A stretch of DNA of 55,046 nt from Catenovulum agarivorans DS-2 (lineage in GTDB: Bacteria; Pseudomonadota; Gammaproteobacteria; Enterobacterales; Alteromonadaceae), in NCBI RefSeq assembly GCF_000568405.1, contig NZ_ARZY01000031.1, forward strand, positions 1-55,046. The letters are read 5' to 3'. Positions 29,972 to 38,083 of the stretch are shown here, piece by piece. Numbering within the stretch: position 1 is the stretch's first letter; each line of letters begins with the position of its first letter. A program made the translations under genes and the position numbers. The notes beneath the pieces are model-generated. The model was not told the DNA's origin and made no database searches. It was given only the letters and a program-made list of their open reading frames with translations.

Positions 29972-30409
29972 ATGAAAGCTAAAAAGCTAGGCTTAACGCT
30001 TGTTGAACTTATGGTTTCGGTGGCGATTGTAGGGATTTTAGCTGCTGTGGCTTACCCTGCGTATGTTGATTATTATGCTCAAAGCTACCGAAGTGATGTG
30101 ATGCGTGAATTAGTCAAAGCGGTTAATCGGCAAGAAGCCTATTATTCAGATCAAATGACCTATACTGCAGATATGACTAACTTGGGTTATGCTGCTGATC
30201 CCTACGTGGTTGAAAATTCTATGTATTCGATTGATGTTGTGACTTTTGAAGGTATGGATTTAACCCAAGAATTTGAATTACGGGCGACGGCAGTGGTAAC
30301 TCAAAAAAATAATGATCCTAATTGTGCAAGCTTAAGCATTAATCACCTAGGTGAGAAATCAGCGCTCGATTCAAATGGAAATGATTCTACTTCGACATGT
30401 TGGTATTAA
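29972..30409 (+). CDS. pilE: Type IV minor pilin PilE
   Basis: 145 residues from the ATG at 29972, with AGAGAAG about 8 bases upstream. A GTG at 29963 would add three residues but leaves the ribosome-binding site too close. The prepilin motif is KKLG then LTLVELMVSVAIVGILA, so mature residue 1 is Leu instead of the usual Phe; Glu at +5 is kept. The remainder (YYAQSYRSDVMRELVKAVNRQEAYY and paired Cys near the end) matches PilE minor pilins. Confidence 0.9.
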   Translation: MKAKKLGLTLVELMVSVAIVGILAAVAYPAYVDYYAQSYRSDVMRELVKAVNRQEAYYSDQMTYTADMTNLGYAADPYVVENSMYSIDVVTFEGMDLTQEFELRATAVVTQKNNDPNCASLSINHLGEKSALDSNGNDSTSTCWY

Positions 30410-30410
30410 G

Positions 30411-30716
30411 ATGATGAAATTCAGATATATTGCAGGTGTTATCGCTATACTGTGCAATCCAATTCAAGTGTTCGCTTCAACTGAAGACTTTAAGTGTTAC
30501 GTGCAATTGCATAATAAAACCCATCAAATAGCGTTTGTTGATGGCTCTCAAGTGAGTTCAACAGCTCAAGCTGCAAAAACTTTGTTAAACCAAGGCTTTT
30601 ACGCAGAAGACGGTAAAAGCATTATCAAAATCAAAAAAGTGATAGAATGCCAAAAAATGTATACGTCGTTTGTTGATGTTAATGCGAATATTGCGGACGA
30701 AAGAACACCTAGATAA
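30411..30716 (+). CDS. Small secreted protein, TapY2-like
   Basis: 101 residues from the ATG one base after the pilE stop. A second ATG follows directly and cannot be excluded; the longer frame from 30351 overlaps pilE and is not needed. A signal peptide (FRYIAGVIAILCNPIQVFAS) is followed by a small domain with two Cys (FKCYVQL and IECQKM). Position and shape fit the TapY2 family of Alteromonadales pilus loci, the counterpart of pilY2. The call is by context and pattern only. Confidence 0.55.
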   Translation: MMKFRYIAGVIAILCNPIQVFASTEDFKCYVQLHNKTHQIAFVDGSQVSSTAQAAKTLLNQGFYAEDGKSIIKIKKVIECQKMYTSFVDVNANIADERTPR

Positions 30717-30717
30717 T

Positions 30718-31281
30718 TTAGCTACAGCTGATGTGACTTGAGTTATTGTTTAGTTCGTCTTTCCCGTCGTTGTCAATATCACGAGACATACGAGGTCTGC
30801 CACCTAGGCTAATAATCAGCGCGCGTGCATAGTGCTCGCTGTTGGTTACGTTTGGACAATACCTGAAAGTTCCAGCAAGTCCTTTCAAATTACCAGTTTC
30901 GGCAAAGCGCAGGTAGCGCCCTCCAGAAAATATAAGTTGGTCATTAGTCGTCAGCGCTTGGCGAATTCGAATGGTTTTATCTAAGTTTAGATCAAACTGA
31001 GCATTGTTATTTTTGTCAATAAAAACTCGATAGCCTATTTTCCATTGGTCAACACAGTTTCCCTGACTGTCGGTGGGGCATATTACGACAGGGTAATTAT
31101 ATTGAATTGCATGATTTCGCGATAACAACACATCTTGATTTAGTTGATATAAGTGGTTGTCTACCCTAGATTCTATCAAGGTTTCTTTCAGGCTGGGTAT
31201 ACCAAGCAATAAAACGATAGCAGCAATAGACAGTGAGATTAATAGCTCTAATAAAGTAAAGCCTAAGTTTAGTTTGGGCAT
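30718..31281 (-). CDS. GspH/FimT-family pseudopilin (copy 1)
   Basis: 187 residues. Prepilin motif LGFTLLELLISLSIAAIVLLLGIPSL, then a SRNHAIQYNYPVVICP segment and GYRVFIDKNNN, typical of FimT/FimU (GspH family). The C-terminus has SRDIDNDGKDE, a Ca-loop-like run of Asp. It is a paralogue of the gene at 31387-31983. AAGGAT supports the start. It is convergent with the pilE/TapY2 end (1 base gap) and probably supplies the FimU/FimT function missing from the plus-strand pil operon. Confidence 0.88.
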   Translation of the reverse strand: MPKLNLGFTLLELLISLSIAAIVLLLGIPSLKETLIESRVDNHLYQLNQDVLLSRNHAIQYNYPVVICPTDSQGNCVDQWKIGYRVFIDKNNNAQFDLNLDKTIRIRQALTTNDQLIFSGGRYLRFAETGNLKGLAGTFRYCPNVTNSEHYARALIISLGGRPRMSRDIDNDGKDELNNNSSHISCS

Positions 31282-31386
31282 TCTGTTATCCTTAACAGTC
31301 TTATTAATTCCGTTGAGCTTGATTCCTGGGTTCTTAATCCATACGATTAAAGTTTAAGCATATAACATAGAATTGGCAACGACTTT

Positions 31387-31983
31387 TTAAGAGCAAACAA
31401 TATGGTCGCTGGCATCATTTATTTCGTCTTTGCCATCACCATCTATATCTGATGATGTCCTAGGCCTACCACTTAACCCGATGATTAATGCTTTTGAATA
31501 TAACTCGGCATCACTCACACTTGGGCAATATTTAAAGGTGGCCTGGGCGTTATTGGTGAATGTAGTAATAGGAGTGCCATCAAATTGAAATTGCAGTGAG
31601 CTCCCATCTGAAAATACCAGACTGTCACCTGATGTTATCTTGTCTCGAATAAATAACTTTTTTTCGGTGTTCGAGCTAAAGCTCTCATTACCATCTCTGT
31701 CGATAAACACCGTGTAGCCCAAATGCCAGTTTGTGTCACATTCATTATTGGTATTTAAATGACAAATGGTAATCGTTGTTTCATAGTTAACGGCATAGCT
31801 GCGTGCAGACACAATATCTTTGTTTAGATTCATGACAACCGTATTGACGCGATTTTCTACAATAGCTTCTAGTAAGCTTGGCACGCCTATTGTCAAAGCA
31901 ACGCCTGCAATAGCCAAAGTAATCATCAGCTCCAATAAAGTAAAGCCACGTTGGAAAGATTGATGTAAAGTAAATAAGGACAT
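31387..31983 (-). CDS. GspH/FimT-family pseudopilin (copy 2)
   Basis: 198 residues, a clear paralogue of copy 1: RGFTLLELMITLAIAGVALTIG, SARSYAVNYETTITICH, GYTVFIDRDGN and a C-terminal SSDIDGDGKDEI followed by a final Cys. AGGAG lies 5 bases before the ATG. It is transcribed first, with copy 1 105 bases downstream. These are minor pilins that form the priming complex with PilV, PilW, PilX and PilE. Confidence 0.88.
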   Translation of the reverse strand: MSLFTLHQSFQRGFTLLELMITLAIAGVALTIGVPSLLEAIVENRVNTVVMNLNKDIVSARSYAVNYETTITICHLNTNNECDTNWHLGYTVFIDRDGNESFSSNTEKKLFIRDKITSGDSLVFSDGSSLQFQFDGTPITTFTNNAQATFKYCPSVSDAELYSKALIIGLSGRPRTSSDIDGDGKDEINDASDHIVCS

Positions 31984-32108
31984 CCGTACTCCTGCTTAAA
32001 TGCACCGATGGTAACAGGATCAATTATGGCAAATTTTTACCGAAAAGCGAAAAGATATAATGAAAACGTGAATTATATTCAACAATGATTGGTAATTGAC
32101 TGAGGATA

Positions 32109-32184
32109 TGGCGTCCCATAGGGGATTCGAACCCCTGTTACCGCCGTGAAAGGGCGGTGTCCTAGGCCTCTAGACGAATGGGAC
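32109..32184 (-). tRNA. tRNA-Glu(UUC), copy 5 of the array
   Basis: 76 bases including encoded CCA. Minus strand begins GTCCCATTCGTCTAGAGG, has anticodon loop CTTTCAC (anticodon UUC) and TTCGAAT T-loop. Last of five copies in transcription order. Confidence 0.97.
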
Positions 32185-32217
32185 GCATAGGAACTTGCGT
32201 GATTTATAAATTGTAAA

Positions 32218-32293
32218 TGGCGTCCCATAGGGGATTCGAACCCCTGTTACCGCCGTGAAAGGGCGGTGTCCTAGGCCTCTAGACGAATGGGAC
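32218..32293 (-). tRNA. tRNA-Glu(UUC), copy 4 of the array
   Basis: Same 76-base sequence as the neighbouring copy. The 33-base spacer after it is identical to the spacer between copies 3 and 4 (repeat unit 109 bases). Confidence 0.97.
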
Positions 32294-32326
32294 GCATAGG
32301 AACTTGCGTGATTTATAAATTGTAAA

Positions 32327-32402
32327 TGGCGTCCCATAGGGGATTCGAACCCCTGTTACCGCCGTGAAAGGGCGGTGTCCTAGGCCTCTAGACGAATGGG
32401 AC
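32327..32402 (-). tRNA. tRNA-Glu(UUC), copy 3 of the array
   Basis: Same 76-base tRNA. The upstream side changes to the second spacer type (27 bases), which marks the border between two duplication blocks. Confidence 0.97.
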
Positions 32403-32429
32403 ACTTAGGAACTTACAAATCAAAAATAT

Positions 32430-32505
32430 TGGCGTCCCATAGGGGATTCGAACCCCTGTTACCGCCGTGAAAGGGCGGTGTCCTAGGCCTCTAGACGAAT
32501 GGGAC
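32430..32505 (-). tRNA. tRNA-Glu(UUC), copy 2 of the array
   Basis: Same 76-base tRNA; repeat unit 103 bases with the shorter spacer type on both sides. Confidence 0.97.
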
Positions 32506-32532
32506 ACTTAGGAACTTACAAATCAAAAATAT

Positions 32533-32608
32533 TGGCGTCCCATAGGGGATTCGAACCCCTGTTACCGCCGTGAAAGGGCGGTGTCCTAGGCCTCTAGACG
32601 AATGGGAC
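32533..32608 (-). tRNA. tRNA-Glu(UUC), copy 1 of the array
   Basis: Same 76-base tRNA, nearest to the promoter after tRNA-Ala. Confidence 0.97.
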
Positions 32609-32669
32609 GCTGAGTATTTCAGAACAACTAAAAGTTGTTAGGCCATTACATTGAAGTTAAGCAAAAACT

Positions 32670-32745
32670 TGGTGGAGCTAAGCGGGATCGAACCGCTGAC
32701 CTCAACACTGCCAGTGTTGCGCTCTCCCAGCTGAGCTATAGCCCC
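32670..32745 (-). tRNA. tRNA-Ala(GGC)
   Basis: 76 bases with encoded CCA. Minus strand starts GGGGCTATAGCTCAGCTGGG; the anticodon stem-loop ACTGGCAGT gives anticodon GGC. It is first in the operon and followed by five tRNA-Glu. In E. coli two tRNA-Ala(GGC) genes also neighbour gltX. Confidence 0.97.
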
Positions 32746-32796
32746 TCTTGCTTAGGTAATCCTTTGTAGAAAGGCTTTCCCTTCAACGCGGGGCGC

Positions 32797-32825
32797 ATTC
32801 TATGCACCCCGACCTATCATGTCAA
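32797..32825 (-). promoter_or_regulatory. Promoter of the tRNA-Ala/Glu operon
   Basis: On the minus strand TTGACA (32820-32825), 17-base spacer, TAGAAT (32797-32802), then a GC-rich discriminator GCGCCCC, as in stringently controlled stable-RNA promoters. It lies just after the gltX stop codon. Confidence 0.85.
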
Positions 32826-32832
32826 CAAAAAA

Positions 32833-34242
32833 TTATGACTTTTCTCGATTATTTATAAACTCAAAGGCTAAGTCGATTCGATTGATTATTTTTTGTCTAT
32901 CTATTAACGCTAAAGTAACATCTAGTGAAGGTGAGTTACCACCACCTGTTGACGCCACTCGCAGTGGCATACCTACTTTGCCCATGCCGACAGATAATTC
33001 TTCGGCAGTTTGGTTGATTGCTGCTTGAATTGCTTCTGGTGTCCAATCAGCCAAGTCAGCTAATTTTTGTTGAACTAACTTTAATGGCTCTTTGGCAACT
33101 GGACGTAAGTGTTTTTTCGCCGCATTTGCATCAAACTCGGTAAAGTCTTCAAAGAAGTAACGCGAAATTTCAACCAATTCTTTTAAGGTTTTCACTCGAT
33201 CGGCTTGAATTTTTATCACCTCAGCTAACGATGGGCCATTCGACACATCTAATTTTTGTTCTGCAAGATGCCATTGCAAATGATCAATGACCTCTTCAAC
33301 AGGAGAGCTTTTTATGTAATGCTGATTTAACCAAATTAATTTTTCTGTATTGAATGCTGAAGCCGCTTTATTAATTGCTTCTAACGAAAATAACTCGATC
33401 ATCTCTTCTAAACTAAAAATTTCTTGGTCGCCATGTGACCATCCCAATCGAACCAAGTAGTTTAATAGTGCTTGCGGTAAAAAACCGTCGTCACGATATT
33501 GCATTACGCTTACTGCGCCATGGCGTTTAGAGAGTTTTTTGCCATCGTCACCTAATATCATCGAAACATGGGCATAAGTTGGAATAGGTGCACCTAAGGC
33601 TTGCAAGATATTAATTTGGCGTGGAGTATTGTTAATATGGTCTTCGCCACGAACAACATGGCTGATACCCATGTCCCAATCATCAACAACCACACAGAAG
33701 TTATATGTTGGTGAGCCATCTGAACGTTGAATGATTAAATCATCGAGTTCGCTGTTGGCCACTTCAATACGGCCGCGGATTTTATCGTCAAAAACAACGC
33801 TGCCAGTTTGTGGGTTTTTAAAACGGATGACAAAAGGTTGATCACTTGGATGATCGTCTCTATCACGCCATAAACCGTTGTATCTTGGTTTTTCACCCGC
33901 AGCCATTTGTTTTTCGCGCATCTCTTCCAATTCTTCAGGTGTGCAAAAACATTTGTAAGCTTTGCCTTCGTCTAATAACTGCTGAATTAAACTTTTGTAA
34001 CGATCAAAACGTTTAGTTTGATAATAAGGGCCTTCATTCCATTCTAAGCCTAACCAGTTCATTCCATCCATAATCGCGTCTATCGCTTGCTGAGTAGAAC
34101 GTTCTAAATCAGTATCTTCGATGCGTAATACAAATTCACCCTGATTTGCTTTTGCAAATAACCAAGAATAAAGGGCAGTTCGAGCGCCACCTACATGGAG
34201 GTAGCCAGTTGGGCTAGGTGCAAAACGTGTTTTAATCGTCAT
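32833..34242 (-). CDS. gltX: Glutamyl-tRNA synthetase
   Basis: 469 residues from the ATG at 34242, which has GGAAG upstream and begins [13 protein letters not shown] as in other GltX proteins; the frame extends further upstream but without homology. HIGH-type motif in [19 protein letters not shown] as the KMSKS equivalent, and a Cys pair in KCFCTPEE near residue 100. It charges tRNA-Glu, five copies of which lie immediately downstream under a separate promoter. Confidence 0.97.
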   Translation of the reverse strand: MTIKTRFAPSPTGYLHVGGARTALYSWLFAKANQGEFVLRIEDTDLERSTQQAIDAIMDGMNWLGLEWNEGPYYQTKRFDRYKSLIQQLLDEGKAYKCFCTPEELEEMREKQMAAGEKPRYNGLWRDRDDHPSDQPFVIRFKNPQTGSVVFDDKIRGRIEVANSELDDLIIQRSDGSPTYNFCVVVDDWDMGISHVVRGEDHINNTPRQINILQALGAPIPTYAHVSMILGDDGKKLSKRHGAVSVMQYRDDGFLPQALLNYLVRLGWSHGDQEIFSLEEMIELFSLEAINKAASAFNTEKLIWLNQHYIKSSPVEEVIDHLQWHLAEQKLDVSNGPSLAEVIKIQADRVKTLKELVEISRYFFEDFTEFDANAAKKHLRPVAKEPLKLVQQKLADLADWTPEAIQAAINQTAEELSVGMGKVGMPLRVASTGGGNSPSLDVTLALIDRQKIINRIDLAFEFINNREKS

Positions 34243-34425
34243 TTTTGTCTTCCACAAACTTGAAGTTAATGTAATGAATAAAGAGAAAGCAGGCATTTTA
34301 GCAATGCTAAAGGCACTTGCCTAATTAGATTTGCGCTTCAGTGCATTTTATTTGGCTATATTTTGGCGCTTTCGCTGGTTTTTTGTTCGTTTGATATAAA
34401 AGCGCAATTTTTTTTAGATTTAGTG

Positions 34426-34453
34426 TTGACAGAATAGCGCGCATCCCTATAAT
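34426..34453 (+). promoter_or_regulatory. Promoter of the tRNA-Val operon
   Basis: TTGACA (34426-34431), 16-base spacer, TATAAT (34448-34453) and GC-rich discriminator GCGCACC. Both hexamers match consensus. The first tRNA-Val starts 44 bases later. Confidence 0.9.
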
Positions 34454-34497
34454 GCGCACCACACACAGCGACATGGTGTAGCCATGAAGCAAAAGAT

Positions 34498-34573
34498 GGA
34501 CGTTTAGCTCAGTTGGGAGAGCATCGCCCTTACAAGGCGAGGGTCACTGGTTCAAGTCCAGTAACGTCCACCA
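34498..34573 (+). tRNA. tRNA-Val(UAC), copy 1
   Basis: 76 bases with encoded CCA. Starts GGACGTTTAGCTCAGTTGGG; anticodon loop CTTACAA gives UAC. Confidence 0.97.
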
Positions 34574-34603
34574 TCTCTTTCTTGTGTGTTCTGTCTTTAA
34601 GAT

Positions 34604-34679
34604 GGACGTTTAGCTCAGTTGGGAGAGCATCGCCCTTACAAGGCGAGGGTCACTGGTTCAAGTCCAGTAACGTCCACCA
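34604..34679 (+). tRNA. tRNA-Val(UAC), copy 2
   Basis: Identical to copy 1; repeat unit 106 bases, and the 30-base spacers between the three copies are identical. Confidence 0.97.
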
Positions 34680-34709
34680 TCTCTTTCTTGTGTGTTCTGT
34701 CTTTAAGAT

Positions 34710-34785
34710 GGACGTTTAGCTCAGTTGGGAGAGCATCGCCCTTACAAGGCGAGGGTCACTGGTTCAAGTCCAGTAACGTCCACCA
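34710..34785 (+). tRNA. tRNA-Val(UAC), copy 3
   Basis: Identical to copies 1 and 2. In E. coli three tRNA-Val(UAC) genes (valU, valX, valY) lie beside gltX in the same divergent arrangement. Confidence 0.97.
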
Positions 34786-34786
34786 C

Positions 34787-34901
34787 TTATTCATACCTAT
34801 CCTAAATAATTCAACTGATTATTCACAAACCTATCCACAGTATTGGTATTGTCCCTTAATTATCCAGAAATTATTCAAACCTTTTCCACTGGTTATTCAC
34901 A
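34787..34901 (+). promoter_or_regulatory. Cluster of DnaA-box-like 9-mers
   Basis: Two exact matches to TTATNCACA (TTATTCACA at 34819-34827 and 34893-34901) and several 9-mers one base off: CTATCCACA (34831), TTATCCAGA (34860), TTATTCAAA (34871), TTATTCATA (34787), with weaker TTTTCCACT (34882) and CTATCCTAA (34797). All point the same way, and the starts at 34860, 34871, 34882 and 34893 are exactly 11 bases apart. The region is between the convergent tRNA-Val operon and the RDD gene and holds no gene. Confidence 0.55.
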
Positions 34902-34924
34902 GAATTGTTTTATATTTGGAAAGG

Positions 34925-35440
34925 CTACATATAACCTTTCCAATTCACGTGTTTGTTTTGATCTTTTGAAAGCACCACTACTTCGGTTTTGGATATTATA
35001 TCATGCAGTGCGCGCTTACCGCTCCAAGGAAAAATCACCCAAAGGTTGCTTAAACCACCAAATGAACATGCTAAACGAATTAAACATTGTGCATGAGTGA
35101 GTTGTTTACCATTTAAACTGCGCAGCTGCAGTCGCCACGTTTTCATTCCTGCGGTTTGGCCACCGCGACGCCAAAACCAAACGTAAAAGCCGATAAAACA
35201 GCACGCTAAATAAACTTGATAAATTAGATTGTTGCGGGCGTATTCAGAAATGTCTCCATGAATGCCAAGCTCAATCAATCCTGCTGATTTTAGACCGTTA
35301 ATCACGGCTAAACCAACAGATGATGCTAACAACATTATTGCGATAATAATGAGTCCATCATAAACCCAAGCTCCGATGCGACGAATCAGTCCAGCGCGTT
35401 TTATGAGTGGTTGAGGATTTACACTTGTTTGTTCTGACAT
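34925..35440 (-). CDS. RDD-family membrane protein
   Basis: 171 residues. The RDD signature is present as GLIRRIGAWVYDGLIIIAIM in the first helix, GGQTAGMKTWRLQL after a middle helix, and RALHDIISKTEVV at the end. Two to three membrane helices. The function of the family is poorly defined (some members are ion transporters). Monocistronic, convergent with the tRNA-Val operon. Confidence 0.85.
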   Translation of the reverse strand: MSEQTSVNPQPLIKRAGLIRRIGAWVYDGLIIIAIMLLASSVGLAVINGLKSAGLIELGIHGDISEYARNNLIYQVYLACCFIGFYVWFWRRGGQTAGMKTWRLQLRSLNGKQLTHAQCLIRLACSFGGLSNLWVIFPWSGKRALHDIISKTEVVVLSKDQNKHVNWKGYM

Positions 35441-35582
35441 AATCTCTTTTTTGGCTACTAAATTACGTCGCTATTGTACCTACTAAGTTTGATTAGTGGC
35501 TAGATAATTATTGTTTTGTCAGCGCCTGACGCTCTGTTGGTGGTTATTTAAGCACTTAAACCATCAATTTCAAAAAAATACT

Positions 35583-35609
35583 TGCTTGAATACATTGGCT
35601 TTGTATAAT
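35583..35609 (+). promoter_or_regulatory. Likely promoter of tRNA-Leu
   Basis: TATAAT at 35604-35609 followed by a GC-rich GCGCGTC discriminator; the best -35 is TTGCTT at 35583-35588 with a 15-base spacer. The -10 is convincing, the -35 less so. The tRNA starts 33 bases later. Confidence 0.6.
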
Positions 35610-35641
35610 GCGCGTCACTCTTTAAGAGTTTCCCCCTAAGT

Positions 35642-35728
35642 GCCTGGGTGGCGAAATTGGTAGACGCAGCGGATTCAAAATCCGCCGGGGTTAAACCCGT
35701 GACGGTTCGAGTCCGTCCCTAGGCACCA
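35642..35728 (+). tRNA. tRNA-Leu(CAA)
   Basis: 87 bases with encoded CCA. Starts GCCTGGGTGGCGAAATTGG, anticodon loop TTCAAAA gives CAA, long variable arm as expected for leucine. Its 3' end is the junction with the accessory region that fills the rest of the window, so it is a candidate island attachment site. I found no second copy of its 3' end inside the window. Confidence 0.96.
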
Positions 35729-35753
35729 TAATTTTAAATTTTTCTGTTATTTT

Positions 35754-35987
35754 TCAAATATTTATCCTTGATGCTCTTTTGGTTGCCCCCCAATATACCC
35801 ACCAATTGGTTTTCTTTAATCTATTCTCATAGTTGGTCATTTTAAGGTGCTCTAGCTTTAATAGACCTTCGGCGTTTTTGGGGACATACCCTGCTAAATA
35901 CCCTTGTTTTGTTTGAACAGAGTTGATCCTACACCACCCGCATACACAACAATACTTACTTCTTTTTGATTCTTTTGTGTGCTGTGT
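35754..35987 (-). pseudogene. Open frame without start codon, zinc-ribbon-like Cys cluster
   Basis: A 77-codon open stretch in the +1 frame relative to the end of the 35956-36408 gene. It contains KYCCVCGWCRI (four Cys) and a basic, aromatic C-terminus (NWWVYWG, KRASRI) and ends in TGA. No ATG, GTG or TTG lies in a usable place near its 5' end. It looks like coding sequence, so it may be a frameshifted extension of the upstream gene or a remnant. No family recognised. Confidence 0.35.
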
Positions 35988-36408
35988 TTACAAGTTCTGA
36001 TATGACCATTGAGTAGGTGCTATTTGGGATTTTTGCATTTCGGCATAGTTCTATCAAATTACTGTAAGTAGACTGGTCTAGAGAAATATTGATGCTTTGC
36101 TTATTATTTTTAAATTTTTCTATGCGCCACTCACTTTTCATTGTGGTTAGTAGGTTTTTAACCCATTCTTCTCCACCCCCTACAATGGCCTTGTTTACAT
36201 ATTGTAATAGAGCTTCGTTTATGTAGGGACTTTTCGCACCTAAGTCAATTTGATTATAGCTTAAAAAATTTATAATAAATTGCTGTTGCTCTTGAGTTGC
36301 ATCTTCCAACCAAGTTTCGAGGCGTTTAATTGTCGGATTTTTCTTATACATTAATATAACGTTCTTGATTGTTTTCCTTATGTTATAATTATGTTTGATG
36401 TCATTCAA
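35956..36408 (-). CDS. Hypothetical protein with possible ribbon-helix-helix end
   Basis: 150 residues, very AT-rich, no recognised family. The C-terminal 45 residues (SINISLDQSTYSNLIELC, then a second helix TYSMVISELV) have the strand-helix-helix pattern of ribbon-helix-helix DNA-binding proteins. It is divergent from the 460-residue gene, with about 100 bases between them, so it could be its regulator. This is inference from pattern. Confidence 0.5.
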   Translation of the reverse strand: MNDIKHNYNIRKTIKNVILMYKKNPTIKRLETWLEDATQEQQQFIINFLSYNQIDLGAKSPYINEALLQYVNKAIVGGGEEWVKNLLTTMKSEWRIEKFKNNKQSINISLDQSTYSNLIELCRNAKIPNSTYSMVISELVNTAHKRIKKK

Positions 36409-36508
36409 TAAATATTATCTGGTGTTATGTTTGATTATAAATCATTATCTATCATTATAGACTGGAAAGTTATATACGGGGGTTTAAATTAAAACTTCTG
36501 GGGGGTAT

Positions 36509-37891
36509 ATGAAAGTTTCAAATATTCTATTAGATGAAAGTTTGAATGCAAACGAAAAATTAAATTTGATTAAAGTTGTTTCTCTGAATATAGAATCAGA
36601 TGAGGATTGCAATTCTATTCGGGAGCTGTCGTGCAGATATTCTATTCAGCGAGATGCGCTTGCTAGCATATTAAAAAAAATTAAACTTGAAACTACGGCG
36701 AGCCAAAGCGCATTTTATAAACTGGTTGGCTGTGTGAATCATTTCTCCCAACCCAAAGAGTTGCTGAATAGAATAGGCTCTTCCGATAAAGCACAGCATT
36801 ATTGCAGTGGTGATTGGGATAGCCATGCTCACATAACTATTCTACAAGATTTGTTGGTAAGTGATTTTCCGTATAGCCACAAAGCAAAGAAATATCCATT
36901 AAACAAAAATGAAAGAGTTTTGCTGGCTATTTTATATGTGCTTTCTAGCAACTACTTTGTTGTTCGCGACATCCCAAATAAATACCTCGCATTATTATTG
37001 GGATGTAAAATTGGATCAATTCGGCCTTTGGTAAATCGTTTGATTAGGAAAGGGTTTATTCGATGTCTTATTGCGGGTGGATCTTCAAAAAGTTTGGGGT
37101 TAGTGGCTTCCACGTATTTATTGCAAAGCGATGTGTTTGGCATTAAAAACAGTCGCGTTTTTCAATGCAGGAACTCATTTTCTTACTTGAACTTGATGTC
37201 CGCACTAGGCTTAATGCATGAAAATAAGTGGGCGTCTCCTGAAGGCGCTTCCTATGAGGAAATGGTAAACACTTTAATGGATAAAAAATCTCATAAACTT
37301 TTTGGTGATGGGTTTAAACTAGACTGCAAAGAGCCAACTGATTTTGCTTATAGCACAAGTGAGCTCCGTCCTATACTATCGACTGTTGCGAAATTAAACA
37401 CGGTAATTTTACAAGAGTATGTTAGAGCTTTTGATAAAATCAAACCTAAGACTGAATTAGCTAAGGGGGTATTTGATTGCGTCTTACAGAGAGTGTTTGG
37501 TTCTGAAACTATTAGACCATTTCAATATTTGCTAGCGCTGTGTTGTTTGCATCATTTGTTAAAACATAATGGGTGGGTGGACATGGTCCGCGCAAATGTT
37601 TTAGAGAATATAATTCCCTCCAAAGATTGTGATTCAGCTGGGGATGATAGCAAGCCCAATAAAGACGCAGATTCAAGCAATGGTGGTAGTGACAAGGATG
37701 CAGAATTGGCCAATACCAAAAAAGGTGATAAGCAAACTAACAATAAACCTTTAGCAATTCCTGATGCGAAGCTGTGGCCTCGAATTCAGCACATAGAATA
37801 TTTTATGAGTGTAGCGGATTTGCGTGTCCAGACCAAATGTGAAGAAACAATCTTGTTTTCTCTGACTTCTGAGCAAACTTTATCGGAGTGA
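36509..37891 (+). CDS. Hypothetical protein with winged-helix-like segment
   Basis: 460 residues. Residues about 130-205 (LLAILYVLSSNYFVV...LALLLGCKIGSIRPLVNRLIRKGFIRCL) look like a winged helix-turn-helix. Residues about 370-410 are a low-complexity Asp/Ser/Lys-rich linker. The N-terminal 60 residues could form another helical DNA-binding unit. No family recognised. It has a G-rich ribosome-binding site (GGGGGG) 4 bases before the ATG. It precedes the Gp2-like gene and may belong to the same small replicon. Confidence 0.6.
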   Translation: MKVSNILLDESLNANEKLNLIKVVSLNIESDEDCNSIRELSCRYSIQRDALASILKKIKLETTASQSAFYKLVGCVNHFSQPKELLNRIGSSDKAQHYCSGDWDSHAHITILQDLLVSDFPYSHKAKKYPLNKNERVLLAILYVLSSNYFVVRDIPNKYLALLLGCKIGSIRPLVNRLIRKGFIRCLIAGGSSKSLGLVASTYLLQSDVFGIKNSRVFQCRNSFSYLNLMSALGLMHENKWASPEGASYEEMVNTLMDKKSHKLFGDGFKLDCKEPTDFAYSTSELRPILSTVAKLNTVILQEYVRAFDKIKPKTELAKGVFDCVLQRVFGSETIRPFQYLLALCCLHHLLKHNGWVDMVRANVLENIIPSKDCDSAGDDSKPNKDADSSNGGSDKDAELANTKKGDKQTNNKPLAIPDAKLWPRIQHIEYFMSVADLRVQTKCEETILFSLTSEQTLSE

Positions 37892-38083
37892 CTAATAATT
37901 AAAAAACCAAGGCCTGTCTTGGCGGCTAAATCAAAAAAGCCTTTATCTCCTTGGTCGGTTAGATGAGTAGTATGTCGGATTGGTATTATAGAAATAGAAT
38001 AGAAATTCACTAACTGAAAAAGACTGAGTAAAACTATACGTGCAACAACCTTGATATGTGTTTAACCAATTAGGATATAAATC

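Noticed and set aside
32109-32608. Regular repeats that might suggest a CRISPR array
   Set aside because: The repeats are complete tRNA-Glu genes and the spacers are identical within blocks, unlike CRISPR spacers.
34786-34924. Chromosomal origin of replication
   Set aside because: The DnaA-box cluster lacks a visible AT-rich unwinding region with GATC clusters, and no dnaA, dnaN or mnmG gene is nearby; a titration-type site fits better.
34513-34969. Overlapping open frames across the tRNA-Val genes
   Set aside because: They are translations of repeated tRNA sequence; the tRNA calls explain the region fully.
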